64,000 nucleotides of DNA from contig NZ_BMLX01000002.1 of the NCBI RefSeq assembly GCF_014645535.1, positions 310,001 to 374,000 of the forward strand, read 5' to 3'. Below the pieces are notes generated by a model. The model worked only from the letters and a program-made list of their open reading frames with translations, did not search any database and was not told where the DNA came from. Below, in pieces: positions 16,212 through 25,038 of this stretch (the stretch's first letter is position 1; every line of letters starts with the position of its first letter). Source of the DNA: Silvimonas iriomotensis. Lineage in GTDB: Bacteria > Pseudomonadota > Gammaproteobacteria > Burkholderiales > Chitinibacteraceae. Both the position numbers and the translations under genes were made by a program.

Positions 16212-16748
16212 ATGAAACGCACGCGTTACGACGGCTTTCATATCGCCTTGCACTGGCTGATCGCCGCGCTGATCGTCGCCGCGTTCGGTCTGGCACTGTA
16301 TATCGACGGTTTGCCGCTCTCGCCGCTGAAGTTCCGTTTGTATTCCTATCACAAGTGGATGGGGATTTCGGTGCTGATTCTGGTCGCTGTGCGGCTGCTC
16401 TGGCGCCACGCCAAAGGCGTGCCGGCCCCGCTGCCCAACCAGCCGCGCTGGCAGGTGGTCGTGGCCAACGCCACCCATCATTCGCTTTATCTGTTGATGT
16501 TTGTACTGCCGCTGGTGGGCTGGGCCATGAGTTCGGCCAAGGGCATTCCGGTCGTCCTGTTTGGTGTGCTGCCGTTACCCAACTGGGTGCCGGTTGACCA
16601 CGATCTGGGCGAAATTCTGGAAACCGCACATAAAACCCTGGCCTGGATTCTGGCAGCGCTTGTGGCCATGCATGCCGCAGCCGCGATCAAGCACCATGTG
16701 ATCGACAAGGACGATACCCTGCGCCGCATGCTGCCGGGCAAGTCCTGA
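16212..16748 (+). CDS. cybB: Cytochrome b561
   Basis: Inner-membrane di-heme b protein of 178 residues with four membrane helices. Histidines suitable as heme ligands lie in FHIALHWLIAALIV (helix I), YHKWMGISVLI (helix II) and the last helix (AMHAAAAIKHH). It can oxidise ubiquinol and pass electrons to periplasmic acceptors. It is followed by two yceI genes, a common arrangement in Proteobacteria. Confidence 0.92.
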   Translation: MKRTRYDGFHIALHWLIAALIVAAFGLALYIDGLPLSPLKFRLYSYHKWMGISVLILVAVRLLWRHAKGVPAPLPNQPRWQVVVANATHHSLYLLMFVLPLVGWAMSSAKGIPVVLFGVLPLPNWVPVDHDLGEILETAHKTLAWILAALVAMHAAAAIKHHVIDKDDTLRRMLPGKS

Positions 16749-16813
16749 ACTGCAGAACCTTGGTTTACCGATTCAACATCCAGTCTGACGACTGAACCTT
16801 GTGGAACCCGACA

Positions 16814-17383
16814 ATGAAAAAACGTTTTCTGACCTCTGTGATCCTGGCCGCAGGCCTTGGTTTTGCCAGCATGTCGGCCATGGCCGCCCAGACCCTGGTT
16901 CCGGCCCAGAGCAAGATCGGCTTTGCCTTCAAGCAAATGAACGTGCCGGTAGAAGGCAGCTTCAAGCGCTTTGACGCCAACATCAATTTCGACCCGGCCA
17001 AGCCGGAAAAAACCCAGGCCACCATCAATGTCGATCTGACCAGCATTGATGTGGGCAGCGCCGACGGCAACAAGACCACTCAGGGCAAGGACTGGTTCAA
17101 CACCGGCGCCACGCCCAAGGCCACGTTTGTCGCCGCCTCGGTCAAGGCCGTGGGCGCGGGCAAGTATGAAGCACGCGGCAAGCTGACCATCAAGGGCGTC
17201 AGCAAGGACGTTGTGGCCCAGCTGACCACCAAACAAGATGGCGCAAATCTGGATGTGGAAGGCAGCTTCCCCATGATGCGCCTGCAATACAAGATCGGTG
17301 ATGGCGAATGGGCCGACACCGGCACCGTGGCTGATGAAGTCACCGTGAAGTTCAAGCTGGTTCTGGCGGGCAAGCCCAACTGA
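16814..17383 (+). CDS. YceI-family periplasmic lipid-binding protein (copy 1)
   Basis: 189 residues with a signal peptide (MKKRFLTSVILAAGLGF, cleavage after SAMA). The mature domain is a lipocalin-like barrel of the YceI family, which binds polyisoprenoid or fatty acid chains; typical segments are KIGFAFKQMNVPVEGSFKRF and KLTIKGVSKDVVA. Position behind cytochrome b561 suggests a quinone or isoprenoid partner. The ATG at 16814, not the upstream in-frame GTG at 16799, gives a proper signal peptide. Confidence 0.92.
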   Translation: MKKRFLTSVILAAGLGFASMSAMAAQTLVPAQSKIGFAFKQMNVPVEGSFKRFDANINFDPAKPEKTQATINVDLTSIDVGSADGNKTTQGKDWFNTGATPKATFVAASVKAVGAGKYEARGKLTIKGVSKDVVAQLTTKQDGANLDVEGSFPMMRLQYKIGDGEWADTGTVADEVTVKFKLVLAGKPN

Positions 17384-17462
17384 TCCGGCCATCTGCCTGG
17401 CCGGTTTGCGCCGCCAGGTTAAAACAATCCATCAACACACTGTTGTCTACTCAGGAAAAATC

Positions 17463-18029
17463 ATGAAACTGAAACTTGCTGCCATCGCCCTGGCTTGCGT
17501 TGCTTCCGCCGCTTTTGCTGCCCCGCAAACCCTGGAACTGGATTCCTCCCACACCCAGCCGTACTTTGAAATTGGCCACTTTGGTTACTCCAACCAGATG
17601 GGTCGTTTCGAAAAAGCCACCGGTACCGTGGTGGTTGATCTGGAAAAGAAAACCGGCTCGCTGGATGTCTCTATCGACACCAACAGCCTGTCCACTGGCT
17701 GGGCTGCCCGTGACAAGCATCTGAAGACCGCTGATTTCTTCAATGTCGAGAAATTCCCGGCCATGACTTTCAAGTCCACCGATTTCAAGTTTGACGGTGA
17801 CAAGCTGGTAGCCGTGAACGGCAACTTCACCCTGCTGGGCGTGACCAAGCCGCTGACCCTGAACATCAGCAACTTCCATTGCGGCGATCATCCGATGATG
17901 AAGAAGTTCTGGTGCGGCGCTGAAGCCACCGCCACCATCAAGCGCAGCGACTTTGGCATGACCACCTTTGTACCGGCCGTGTCCGACGAAGTGAAGCTGA
18001 CCATTCCGGTTGAAGCTGGCGCAAAATAA
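17463..18029 (+). CDS. YceI-family periplasmic lipid-binding protein (copy 2)
   Basis: 188 residues; signal peptide MKLKLAAIALACVASAAFA. This copy shows the standard YceI pattern better than its neighbour: LELDSSHTQPYFEIGHFGYS, RFEKATGTVVVDLEKK, DSL-type DKHLKTADFFNVEKFP, FTLLGVTKPLTLNI and KRSDFGMTTFVP. It has Cys-containing HCGDHPMMKKFWCGAEA, likely one disulfide. CAGGA precedes the ATG. The two copies are clearly diverged, not a recent duplication. Confidence 0.93.
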   Translation: MKLKLAAIALACVASAAFAAPQTLELDSSHTQPYFEIGHFGYSNQMGRFEKATGTVVVDLEKKTGSLDVSIDTNSLSTGWAARDKHLKTADFFNVEKFPAMTFKSTDFKFDGDKLVAVNGNFTLLGVTKPLTLNISNFHCGDHPMMKKFWCGAEATATIKRSDFGMTTFVPAVSDEVKLTIPVEAGAK

Positions 18030-18048
18030 TTCGCGCAGCAAAACCATA

Positions 18049-18082
18049 AAAAAAGCCCACGCTCAAACGTGGGCTTTTTTTC
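18049..18082. terminator. Bidirectional terminator
   Basis: AAAAAAAGCCCACG-CTCAAA-CGTGGGCTTTTTTT between the yceI operon and the LysR gene. Confidence 0.9.
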
Positions 18083-18094
18083 AGTGTGAGCGCA

Positions 18095-19015
18095 TCAGCA
18101 CTCCAGCCGGCCTTCCAGCCAGTCTGCAATGCGGCTGTCGGTACGCAGGCGTTCAATCCACCAGGCCAGCGCCCTGCCTGGCTGATTGCTGCGCCAGGCC
18201 GCATGAAAGCGCGGGATGTGTTGTGGCCCGGCCGGGGTTTTCTCTACCAGCCGCCCCGCAGCCAGTTCCTTGCGGATGATGCAGCGCGGCAGGTAACCGC
18301 AACCCAGGCCCGCCAGTTGGGCCTGCAATTTGGTATTGGCATCATGCACCGTCAGCGTCTCCTGCCCTTGCAGGATATTCACGGTCCGTGGCACCAGCGA
18401 CCGCGAACTGTCTGCCACCGCAATCACCCGGTATTGCTGGATCACATCCGCCGGCAGCGGATCCGGCACGCTGGCCAGCGGGTGGCCGGGGGCAACGGCA
18501 AAAACAAAATCAACATCGCCAATATCATGCGTGGTAAAGCCACTGCCATGCGCGGTATCCAGCGATACGCCAATGGCCAGGTCGGCGCGGTGATCAATCA
18601 GCGCATCCCACATGCCGGCCAGCGCCTCATGCAAAAACCGCAGGCGCGTACCAGAATTGCATTGGTCAAAGGCCTGAATCCACGGCGTGATGATCGAGAA
18701 CGGCACCATGGTATCGATGGCAATGCGCAGTTCTGGCTCCCACCCGGTCGCCACCCGTTTGACGCGGTATTCCAGATCAGACGCGGCGCGCAGCAAATGG
18801 CGCCCTTGCTCCAGCAAGGTCTCGCCTGCTGGCGTCAGCCGGGCGCGGTGGCCCGAACGGTCAAACAACTGCACACCCATCTCATCTTCAAGTTTTTTGA
18901 TGATATAGGTGACCGCCGACGGCACACGATGCACTTCTTCTGCCGCTGCGGCAAAACTGCCCTTTCGTGCAATGGCATCAAGGATTTCAAGGGCTTCCAG
19001 ATTCAGACGCAGCAT
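18095..19015 (-). CDS. LysR-family regulator, YhaJ-like
   Basis: 306 residues. The N-terminal HTH is LEALEILDAIARKGSFAAAAEEVHRVPSAVTYIIKKLEDE, followed by LFDRSGHRARLTPAGETLLEQGR, closely resembling E. coli YhaJ. The remainder is the periplasmic-binding-protein-like effector domain. It is divergent from a pirin gene, the same arrangement as yhaJ-yhaK in E. coli, where YhaJ responds to aromatic compounds. Regulation of the pirin gene is inferred from this arrangement. Confidence 0.88.
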   Translation of the reverse strand: MLRLNLEALEILDAIARKGSFAAAAEEVHRVPSAVTYIIKKLEDEMGVQLFDRSGHRARLTPAGETLLEQGRHLLRAASDLEYRVKRVATGWEPELRIAIDTMVPFSIITPWIQAFDQCNSGTRLRFLHEALAGMWDALIDHRADLAIGVSLDTAHGSGFTTHDIGDVDFVFAVAPGHPLASVPDPLPADVIQQYRVIAVADSSRSLVPRTVNILQGQETLTVHDANTKLQAQLAGLGCGYLPRCIIRKELAAGRLVEKTPAGPQHIPRFHAAWRSNQPGRALAWWIERLRTDSRIADWLEGRLEC

Positions 19016-19081
19016 GACAATTATCCCGGATTACGCAACAGACTTATGCAGAACAGCCATTTTATTTACGAATAGCCGCTT

Positions 19082-19087
19082 TATAAT
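19082..19087 (+). promoter_or_regulatory. -10 element of the pirin gene
   Basis: A perfect TATAAT lies 37 bp before the pirin start codon, but no recognisable -35 hexamer sits 16-18 bp upstream. This fits an activator-dependent promoter, for which the divergent LysR regulator is the obvious candidate. Confidence 0.5.
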
Positions 19088-19123
19088 ACACCACATGTTC
19101 AACGCAACTGAAGGAGCTACATC

Positions 19124-19828
19124 ATGATCACGCTACGCAAAGCCCAAGACCGCGGCCACGCCAACCACGGCTGGCTGGATAGCTGGCACAGCTTCTCGTT
19201 TGCTGGCTACCAGGACAACAACCACGTGCACTTTGGCCCCTTGCGCGTCATCAACGAAGACCGCGTCGCCGCCGGCCAGGGCTTTGGCTCGCACCCGCAC
19301 CGCGACATGGAAATCATCAGCTACGTGCTGGAAGGTGAGCTGGAGCACAAAGACAACATGGGCAACGGCTCCATCATCAAGCCGGGTAACGTGCAGCGCA
19401 TGAGCGCCGGTACCGGCGTGGTGCATTCGGAATACAACCCGTCCGCTCAAAACGGCGTGCATTTTTTGCAGATCTGGATCATCCCGAACAAAGCCGCCCC
19501 CGCTTCTTACGAGGAAAAAACCTTCCCGGAAGAAGACAAGCGCGGCAAGCTGCGGCTTGTGGCCAGCGGCACGGGCGAGAACGGGTCGGTGACCATCAAC
19601 CAGGACGCGAAGCTGTATATCGGCCTGTTTGACGACGCAGAAACCACCACGCTCAAGATCAACCCGGAACGACTGGTATACGTGCACGTCGCACGCGGCA
19701 CCGTCACCGTGAACGGCCAGAAACTGCAAGCCGGCGACGCCGCCAAACTGCGCGCAGAAAGCGCCGTGACGCTCAGCGAAGGCACTGGGGCAGAAGTGCT
19801 GGTGTTTGATCTGCCGCAGCTGCAGTAA
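19124..19828 (+). CDS. Pirin-family protein (YhhW/YhaK-like)
   Basis: Cupin protein of 234 residues. Metal ligands of pirins are all present: His57 and His59 in GSHPHRDMEI, His101 and Glu103 in GVVHSEYN. Segments DSWHSFSFAGYQD and HFGPLRVINEDRV are family hallmarks. E. coli YhhW shows quercetin 2,3-dioxygenase activity in vitro; the natural role is probably redox-related. AAGGAG precedes the ATG. It is controlled from a promoter shared with the divergent LysR gene. Confidence 0.92.
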   Translation: MITLRKAQDRGHANHGWLDSWHSFSFAGYQDNNHVHFGPLRVINEDRVAAGQGFGSHPHRDMEIISYVLEGELEHKDNMGNGSIIKPGNVQRMSAGTGVVHSEYNPSAQNGVHFLQIWIIPNKAAPASYEEKTFPEEDKRGKLRLVASGTGENGSVTINQDAKLYIGLFDDAETTTLKINPERLVYVHVARGTVTVNGQKLQAGDAAKLRAESAVTLSEGTGAEVLVFDLPQLQ

Positions 19829-19848
19829 CCCGTTTTGCCTGGTCACAG

Positions 19849-19882
19849 AAATCCCGGTACTCCTGACGGAGGGCCGGGATTT
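19849..19882 (+). terminator. Pirin gene terminator
   Basis: AAATCCCGG (19849-19857) pairs with CCGGGATTT (19874-19882), followed by a T-rich run. Confidence 0.85.
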
Positions 19883-20234
19883 TTATTTTTGGCGGCTACA
19901 CGGTACGCCAAGGAAAGGCCACCTACGGCGGCCGACTGGATTCCGGCCTGCGCCGGAATGACGAGGTGGTAAGGCGAACCCATCAATCTTGCAAGCAGCT
20001 GGTTTGCGAGGTTGGGGGTGCCGTTGATTTTCTGGGTTGTGGTTGTGGTTGTGGTTGCAGTTGCAGTTGGGGCTGCTTTTGACCTACCTCCCCTTGACTG
20101 CGCCGAGCATCGCAGCAAGGCGCGGCGACAAAGGCGAAGCGGTAGGCCAAAGGCCGAACTCGCGAGCCAGCCGCGCCTTGCGAGAAGCACAGGGAACCCC
20201 GAAGGGGCGCAGTCGCCAGGGTCGCCTTTCTTTG

Positions 20235-20266
20235 GTTACTTTCTTTGGCGAAGCAAAGAAAGTAAC
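20235..20266. repeat. Hairpin of a dispersed repeat, 13-bp arms
   Basis: GTTACTTTCTTTG (20235-20247) and CAAAGAAAGTAAC (20254-20266) with loop GCGAAG. This sequence is recognisable as a common dispersed intergenic element of beta- and gammaproteobacteria. Confidence 0.75.
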
Positions 20267-20364
20267 GTGCTCCGGGCACCCCCGGTATCAAAACACCGCG
20301 CCGCAAGGCGCTAACACACACCGCAATGGTGGATTGTCGCTCCCGCTCCGAATCCACCCTACTC

Positions 20365-20538
20365 ACTGGATTCCTGCCTACGCAGGAATGACGATGCAAT
20401 GGCGAAGCAAACAATGCATCCTGGCCAAGGCTGCAACTGGATTCCTGCATGCGCAGGAATGACGATGCAATGGCAAAGCAAACGATGCATCCTGGCCAAG
20501 ACTGCAACTGGATTCCTGCATGCGCAGGAATGACGAAG
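20365..20538. repeat. 71-bp tandem repeat, 2.4 copies
   Basis: Units start at 20365, 20436 and 20507 (ACTGGATTCCTGC...), a constant 71-bp period. Each unit has the GGATTCC-N-GGAATGACG dyad followed by ATGCAATGGC and CATCCTGGCC. The third unit breaks off after the dyad. Neighbouring units differ at only a few positions. Confidence 0.85.
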
Positions 20539-20635
20539 TTGATCACCAGGCACAGCACATGATCAATCATCAAACAGTTGGATTATCGCTACCACCCCAA
20601 CCACCCCCAGCCCTTCCCCAAAACCCTCCCTCCCA

Positions 20636-23311
20636 TCACAACACCCTCACCACCCACTTCAACCCGTCATCCTCCGGATGCTTGTGAATCACAAACCCCA
20701 ACCGCCGCATAAACGCCAGCATATTGGTATTACTGCTCAGCACCTCACCCTCCACCGTCGACAAGCGCATATCCCGCGCGGCGTTGAACAGCGCCTCCAT
20801 CAACCGGCCACCCAGCCCTTTACCCTGCCATTCATCATCAATCACGATGGCAAACTCGCAACTGTCGTTATCCACGTTCACCACAAAACGCGCGACAGCG
20901 ACGATCATCTCGCCCGCGCTGCCCTGCACCGTGGCGACCAGTGCCATTTCGCGGGCGTAATCAATCTGCGTAAAGCGCACCAGCTGGATCTGCGAGAGCG
21001 CCTTGAGCGTGCTCATGTAGCGGTTGTAGCGCGTCTCTTCCGACAGGCCATCGACAAAGCGCACGATCATTTCCGCGTCTTCCGGGCGGATCGGGCGGAT
21101 GGTCATGGGCATGCCGTTCTTGAGCTGCGTGACCTGCACCAGATGCGACGGGTACGGGTGGATGGCCATGTGGCTGTAGCGGCGCGCATCAGCCGGCACC
21201 TGGGCCAGCAGGATACGGGCGTCCAGCGCGATGGCGCCGTTTTCATCGGCAATCAGCGGGTTGATATCCAGCTGCTGCACCTGCGGGAACTCGCACAGCA
21301 TTTCTGATATGCGCAGCAGGATATCCTTGATGCTTTCTACATCCGCCGGCGGGCGGTTGCGGAACTCGCCCAGCATGTTTTTCACGCGGGTGCGGCGGAT
21401 CAGGTTGTCGACCAGGTAATCGTTCAGCGGCGGCAATGCCACGGCGACGTCGTTGAATACTTCCACGCCCACACCGCCGGCGCCAAAGCTGATCACGGGG
21501 CCGAACGCCGGGTCGTGCGTGGCGCCAACCATCAGTTCCCGGCCGTTCTTGCGGCTGATCATGGGTTGCACGGTGAGGCCGCGCACCCGCTCGCCAAACC
21601 GTTCACGCGCGCGGGCCAGCATGCGGGTGGCCTCGGTCGAGACTGCCATCAAGGTGGTCAGGTTCAGCGCCACGCCGTCAAAGTCGGTCTTGTGGGTGAG
21701 GCCTTCTACATCCAGTTTGAGCACCACCGGCAAGCCCACGCCCATGGCGGCAGTGACGGCGGCTTCGGCCGAGGCGGCGCGCACGGTAGTGGTGACCGGA
21801 ATATGAAACGCCCGCAGCAGCGCTTTGGATTCCAGTTCATCGAGCATCTGCCGGCCGTTGTTGAGCGCGGCATCGACAATCATGCGGGCCGATTCCATAT
21901 CCGGCGCGTCCCATTCGCCCAGCGGACCAGGGGTTTGCAGCAGCAGTTGCTGGCTGTATTGCCAGGACGCCAGCGACCAGAACACTTCTACCGCGTGCTC
22001 CGGCGTGCTGAAGAACGCCATATTGTGTCTGGCCAGCAATTTGCGGCTGGCTTGCACCTTCTTGCCGCCAATCCAGGCCAGCAGCAACGGTTTGTCTGTG
22101 GTTTTGGCCAGCGCGACCATGGCTTCGGCCGTGGCCATATGGTCGGTGCCCATTTGCGGGGTGAATACCACCAGCACGCCGTCGATGTTTTCGTCTTCCA
22201 GCGCAGCCTCGGTGGCCGAATGAAAGCGCGCGGCGGAGGCATTGCCCAGAATGTCGATCGGGTTATCGTGGCTGGATTGCGCCGGCAAAAAGCCATCCAG
22301 CCGGGTAATGGTGGCCGGCGTCAGGCGCGGCAGCGGAATATGCAAGTCCCCCGCCCGATCGACCGCCATCATGCCGGCGCCAATGCCGTTGGTAATCACC
22401 GCCAGCCGGCGGCCACGCGTGCGGTAGTTGCGCGGCAACACGCGCGCGGCAATGAACAGCTGGTTGATGGAGCGCAAACGCAGCACACCGGCGCGACGCA
22501 GGGCGTTGTCGAACACTTCGTCGCTGCCGATCAGGCGCTCCGAATGGGTGCGGCCCAGTTTCTCGCCACCGTCATAACGCCCCACTTTGAGCACCATCAC
22601 GGGCTTGGTCCGCGCGGCGGCGCGCAATGCGGACATGAACGTGCGGGCGTCGCTGACGTCTTCAACGTACAGCAAAATGCTGCGGGTTTTGGGGTCAGAG
22701 ACGAGGTAATCGAGCGTCTCGCCGACATCCATATCGACCGCAGAACCCAGCGAGATCACCGACGAGAACCCGACATCCTGCGACTCGGCCCAGTCCAGAA
22801 TGGCCGACGCCACAGAAGATGACTGCGACACCAGCGCCATGCTGCCCGGCTTGATGGTGCCGGCATAATTGCCGCTGTTGAGTTTGCTGACCGGCCGCGC
22901 CTGGCCAAACACCGTCGGGCCCAGCAGGCGCACGTTGTACTGGCGGCAGATCACCAGGATCTTGTCGAGCAGATCGCGTGATTTGTCTGCCGTGCCGACA
23001 AAGTCGCACGACATGATGACAATGCCTTTGACGCCGTGGCGGCAGCTCTCTGTCACCATGTCGATCAGCGTGCGCTGCGGCGTGGTGATGATGACCAGGT
23101 CAACCGGCTTGCCGATCTTGCCGATGCTCTTGTACGCCTTGTGGCCCTGGACCTCGGCATGCTTGAGGTTGACCGGGTACAACGCGCCGCCATACGCGCC
23201 TTCGATCAGATTGCCGAACACGGTCGTGCCGACTGCGCCTTCAGTCACTGAGGCGCCGATGACGGCAATCGAGGCAGGTTCAAACAGCGGCGTGAGGTAA
23301 TGTTGTTTCAT
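20636..23311 (-). CDS. Pat/Pka-type protein lysine acetyltransferase (NDP-forming acyl-CoA synthetase-like + GNAT)
   Basis: A protein of about 891 residues with two parts. Residues 1 to about 690 resemble ADP-forming acyl-CoA synthetase: CoA-binding domain (FEPASIAVIGASVTEGAVG), a flavodoxin-like part (LLGPTVFGQARP, SQSSSVASAILDWAESQ), and an ATP-grasp domain (PVVLKLDVEGLTHKTDFDGV). The C-terminal 150 residues are a GNAT domain with acetyl-CoA loop EWQGKGLGGRLMEALF. E. coli Pka (PatZ, YfiQ) has the same design and acetylates acetyl-CoA synthetase and other proteins. The frame opens at 23353, but family alignment puts the start at ATG 23311. Confidence 0.9.
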   Translation of the reverse strand: MKQHYLTPLFEPASIAVIGASVTEGAVGTTVFGNLIEGAYGGALYPVNLKHAEVQGHKAYKSIGKIGKPVDLVIITTPQRTLIDMVTESCRHGVKGIVIMSCDFVGTADKSRDLLDKILVICRQYNVRLLGPTVFGQARPVSKLNSGNYAGTIKPGSMALVSQSSSVASAILDWAESQDVGFSSVISLGSAVDMDVGETLDYLVSDPKTRSILLYVEDVSDARTFMSALRAAARTKPVMVLKVGRYDGGEKLGRTHSERLIGSDEVFDNALRRAGVLRLRSINQLFIAARVLPRNYRTRGRRLAVITNGIGAGMMAVDRAGDLHIPLPRLTPATITRLDGFLPAQSSHDNPIDILGNASAARFHSATEAALEDENIDGVLVVFTPQMGTDHMATAEAMVALAKTTDKPLLLAWIGGKKVQASRKLLARHNMAFFSTPEHAVEVFWSLASWQYSQQLLLQTPGPLGEWDAPDMESARMIVDAALNNGRQMLDELESKALLRAFHIPVTTTVRAASAEAAVTAAMGVGLPVVLKLDVEGLTHKTDFDGVALNLTTLMAVSTEATRMLARARERFGERVRGLTVQPMISRKNGRELMVGATHDPAFGPVISFGAGGVGVEVFNDVAVALPPLNDYLVDNLIRRTRVKNMLGEFRNRPPADVESIKDILLRISEMLCEFPQVQQLDINPLIADENGAIALDARILLAQVPADARRYSHMAIHPYPSHLVQVTQLKNGMPMTIRPIRPEDAEMIVRFVDGLSEETRYNRYMSTLKALSQIQLVRFTQIDYAREMALVATVQGSAGEMIVAVARFVVNVDNDSCEFAIVIDDEWQGKGLGGRLMEALFNAARDMRLSTVEGEVLSSNTNMLAFMRRLGFVIHKHPEDDGLKWVVRVL

Positions 23312-23479
23312 GGGGTCTGGGCCTGGGCATGCATGCGCTGTCGGGCGTCGCATTCAATCGTCATGATATGCGAAAAACACGGGCCGTCAGCGGTGGCGGG
23401 GATCAGGTAAAACGGCTACTTGAAGCATATTCCATGCCCATTTTTGACTCATGACACTGCGCAAATGGTCAGGCTGAAC

Positions 23480-23507
23480 TGCACAGATGGGCGCACGCCG
23501 CTATAAT
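23480..23507 (+). promoter_or_regulatory. ppa promoter
   Basis: Perfect -10 TATAAT (23502-23507) with a -35-like TGCACA (23480-23485) at 16 bp, about 50 bp before the ppa start. Confidence 0.5.
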
Positions 23508-23554
23508 CACGCGGCTTTCTATTTAATTTCCTCCACCTGAGCGGATTACATCTC

Positions 23555-24082
23555 ATGGATATCAGCAAGATCCCCGTCGGCAAGGACGTGCCGAACGATT
23601 TCAACGTCATCATCGAAATCCCGGCCAATGCAGCGCCGATCAAATACGAGCACGACAAGGAATCGGGCGCCGTATTTGTTGACCGTTTCATGGGCACCTG
23701 CATGTTCTACCCGATGAACTACGGCTACATTCCGCACACGCTGGCTGAAGATGGTGATCCGGTTGACGCGCTGGTGTACACCCCGTTCCCGCTGATCCCG
23801 GCCTCTGTCGTCCGTTGCCGCGCCATCGGCATGCTCAAGATGGAAGACGAATCCGGTATTGATGCCAAGCTGGTTGTGGTGCCGGTCGACAAGCTCTGTC
23901 AGATGACCAAGGGCATCCAGAAGCTGGAAGACCTGCCGGCGCTGCTGCTGGAACAGATCAAGCACTTCTTCGAGCACTACAAGGATCTGGAGCCGGGCAA
24001 GTGGGTCAAGGTGCAAGGCTGGGGCAGCAAGGAAGATGCCCACGCCGAGATCGTGGCCGGTATCAAGCGTAACGAAGGCTGA
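23555..24082 (+). CDS. ppa: Inorganic pyrophosphatase (family I)
   Basis: Cytoplasmic Mg-dependent enzyme hydrolysing pyrophosphate from biosynthetic reactions; 175 residues, typical for the bacterial hexameric type. Active-site landmarks: the substrate lysine in [29 protein letters not shown] with the metal-binding aspartates, and [18 protein letters not shown]. It is a single-gene unit with its own promoter and terminator. Confidence 0.97.
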   Translation: MDISKIPVGKDVPNDFNVIIEIPANAAPIKYEHDKESGAVFVDRFMGTCMFYPMNYGYIPHTLAEDGDPVDALVYTPFPLIPASVVRCRAIGMLKMEDESGIDAKLVVVPVDKLCQMTKGIQKLEDLPALLLEQIKHFFEHYKDLEPGKWVKVQGWGSKEDAHAEIVAGIKRNEG

Positions 24083-24126
24083 TCGCCAGCGCTGGTTGCA
24101 GCGCTGATCCGGTTTGGCCGCAAGAC

Positions 24127-24156
24127 AAAAAGCCAGTCAGCAGACTGGCTTTTTTC
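24127..24156 (+). terminator. ppa terminator
   Basis: AAAAAGCCAGTC-AGCA-GACTGGCTTTTTT hairpin 45 bp after the ppa stop. Confidence 0.88.
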
Positions 24157-24311
24157 ATGCCCGCTGCCAGGCCAGAACGGCACCTGGTCGGAAACCGCCT
24201 TTCCTGACAACTAAATAAGTATTTTTTAATATAACGGTAAAACAATTCGCCTACCCTCTTGCCCAGCCGATAACCCCCTATTGCAACGCAGCACAGGACC
24301 AGGAGAGGAAG

Positions 24312-24923
24312 ATGATGACTGCTACCGCCTCCAGAGGTGTCTTCACCAAGACAAACAAAGGTTCGCTTGAGATCACCGAGCGCGCCCACGGCCTGCCTGC
24401 GCGCTTGCGCCGCGCGTTGATCCTGGTTGATGGTGCCCGGGATACCTCTGCCATCAGCGCCATGATGCCAGGCGAGGACATGGAACGCATGCTGGGCGAG
24501 TTGCAGACCATGGGGTTTATCCAGAACGGTGCCGGCAGCGCCAGCAGCGTACGCGCAGAGCCCGCCCGCCCTGCCGCGCCCACGCCGGTGGCTGCACCCG
24601 TGCCCGCACCGGCACCGGTGATGGCCGCCACCGTGGCGACACCTGAGCCTGTTTCTGCCGAGCCCCCCGCCGCTGCCGCACCGGTCGCCAGCGGGCTGGA
24701 TACTGCACTGATTCATCAGGTCAAAGTATTGATGATTGAAAGCGCGCAGCAGTTTCTGGGCCTGATGGCCAAACCGCTGATTGCCGAGATCGAAGCGGTG
24801 CACGATGCCGTTTCGCTGAAAACCGCCATTGCCCGCTGGAACATCAGCCTGCGCCAGTCCCACAAGGCGGCACAGCACGCCGATCAATACGTCCTGGCCG
24901 TCAAAACACTGGTCGGCATCTGA
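24312..24923 (+). CDS. Unknown protein with Ala/Pro-rich linker
   Basis: 203 residues in three parts: an N-terminal globular segment (about 1-72) containing ITERAHGLPARLRRALILVDG and a winged-helix-like LGELQTMGFIQ; an Ala/Pro/Val-rich linker (about 75-125) of low complexity; and a C-terminal helical segment (about 128-203). No signal peptide or membrane helix. A long purine-rich ribosome site (AGGAGAGG, 24301-24308) precedes two adjacent ATGs; the second (24315) has the better spacing. The layout suggests a regulatory or adaptor protein, but I do not recognise the family. Confidence 0.7.
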   Translation: MMTATASRGVFTKTNKGSLEITERAHGLPARLRRALILVDGARDTSAISAMMPGEDMERMLGELQTMGFIQNGAGSASSVRAEPARPAAPTPVAAPVPAPAPVMAATVATPEPVSAEPPAAAAPVASGLDTALIHQVKVLMIESAQQFLGLMAKPLIAEIEAVHDAVSLKTAIARWNISLRQSHKAAQHADQYVLAVKTLVGI

Positions 24924-25038
24924 CCCTCTGGCGCCTCTGGATGACTGCCGGCTTGAAGCGCGGGCCTTGCGCACTCATTTAGTGGTGATACAAGGCATGC
25001 CGGCCACCTGACCGGCAGTGCAAACAGAGGCAACGCCA

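Larger units (their letters stand above)
19883..20635. repeat. Repeat-rich intergenic region
   Basis: About 750 bp without a gene. It contains one copy of the GGATTCC/GGAATGACG element (19936-19963), six hexamers of a GGTTGT-type microsatellite (20035-20070), a perfect 13-bp-arm hairpin (20235-20266) of a widespread proteobacterial dispersed repeat, and a 71-bp tandem array (20365-20538). Frames through it encode repeat-derived peptides (VIPAHAGIQ, ESNQRK types) and are not genes. Confidence 0.85.

Noticed and set aside
20365-20538. Possible CRISPR array
   Set aside because: Units are contiguous 71-bp copies without unique spacers, only 2.4 copies, and no cas genes.
19983-20573. Frames encoding VIPAHAGIQ/SFLRMQES-type peptides
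   Set aside because: These peptides are translations of the dispersed dyad repeat, a well-known source of false genes.
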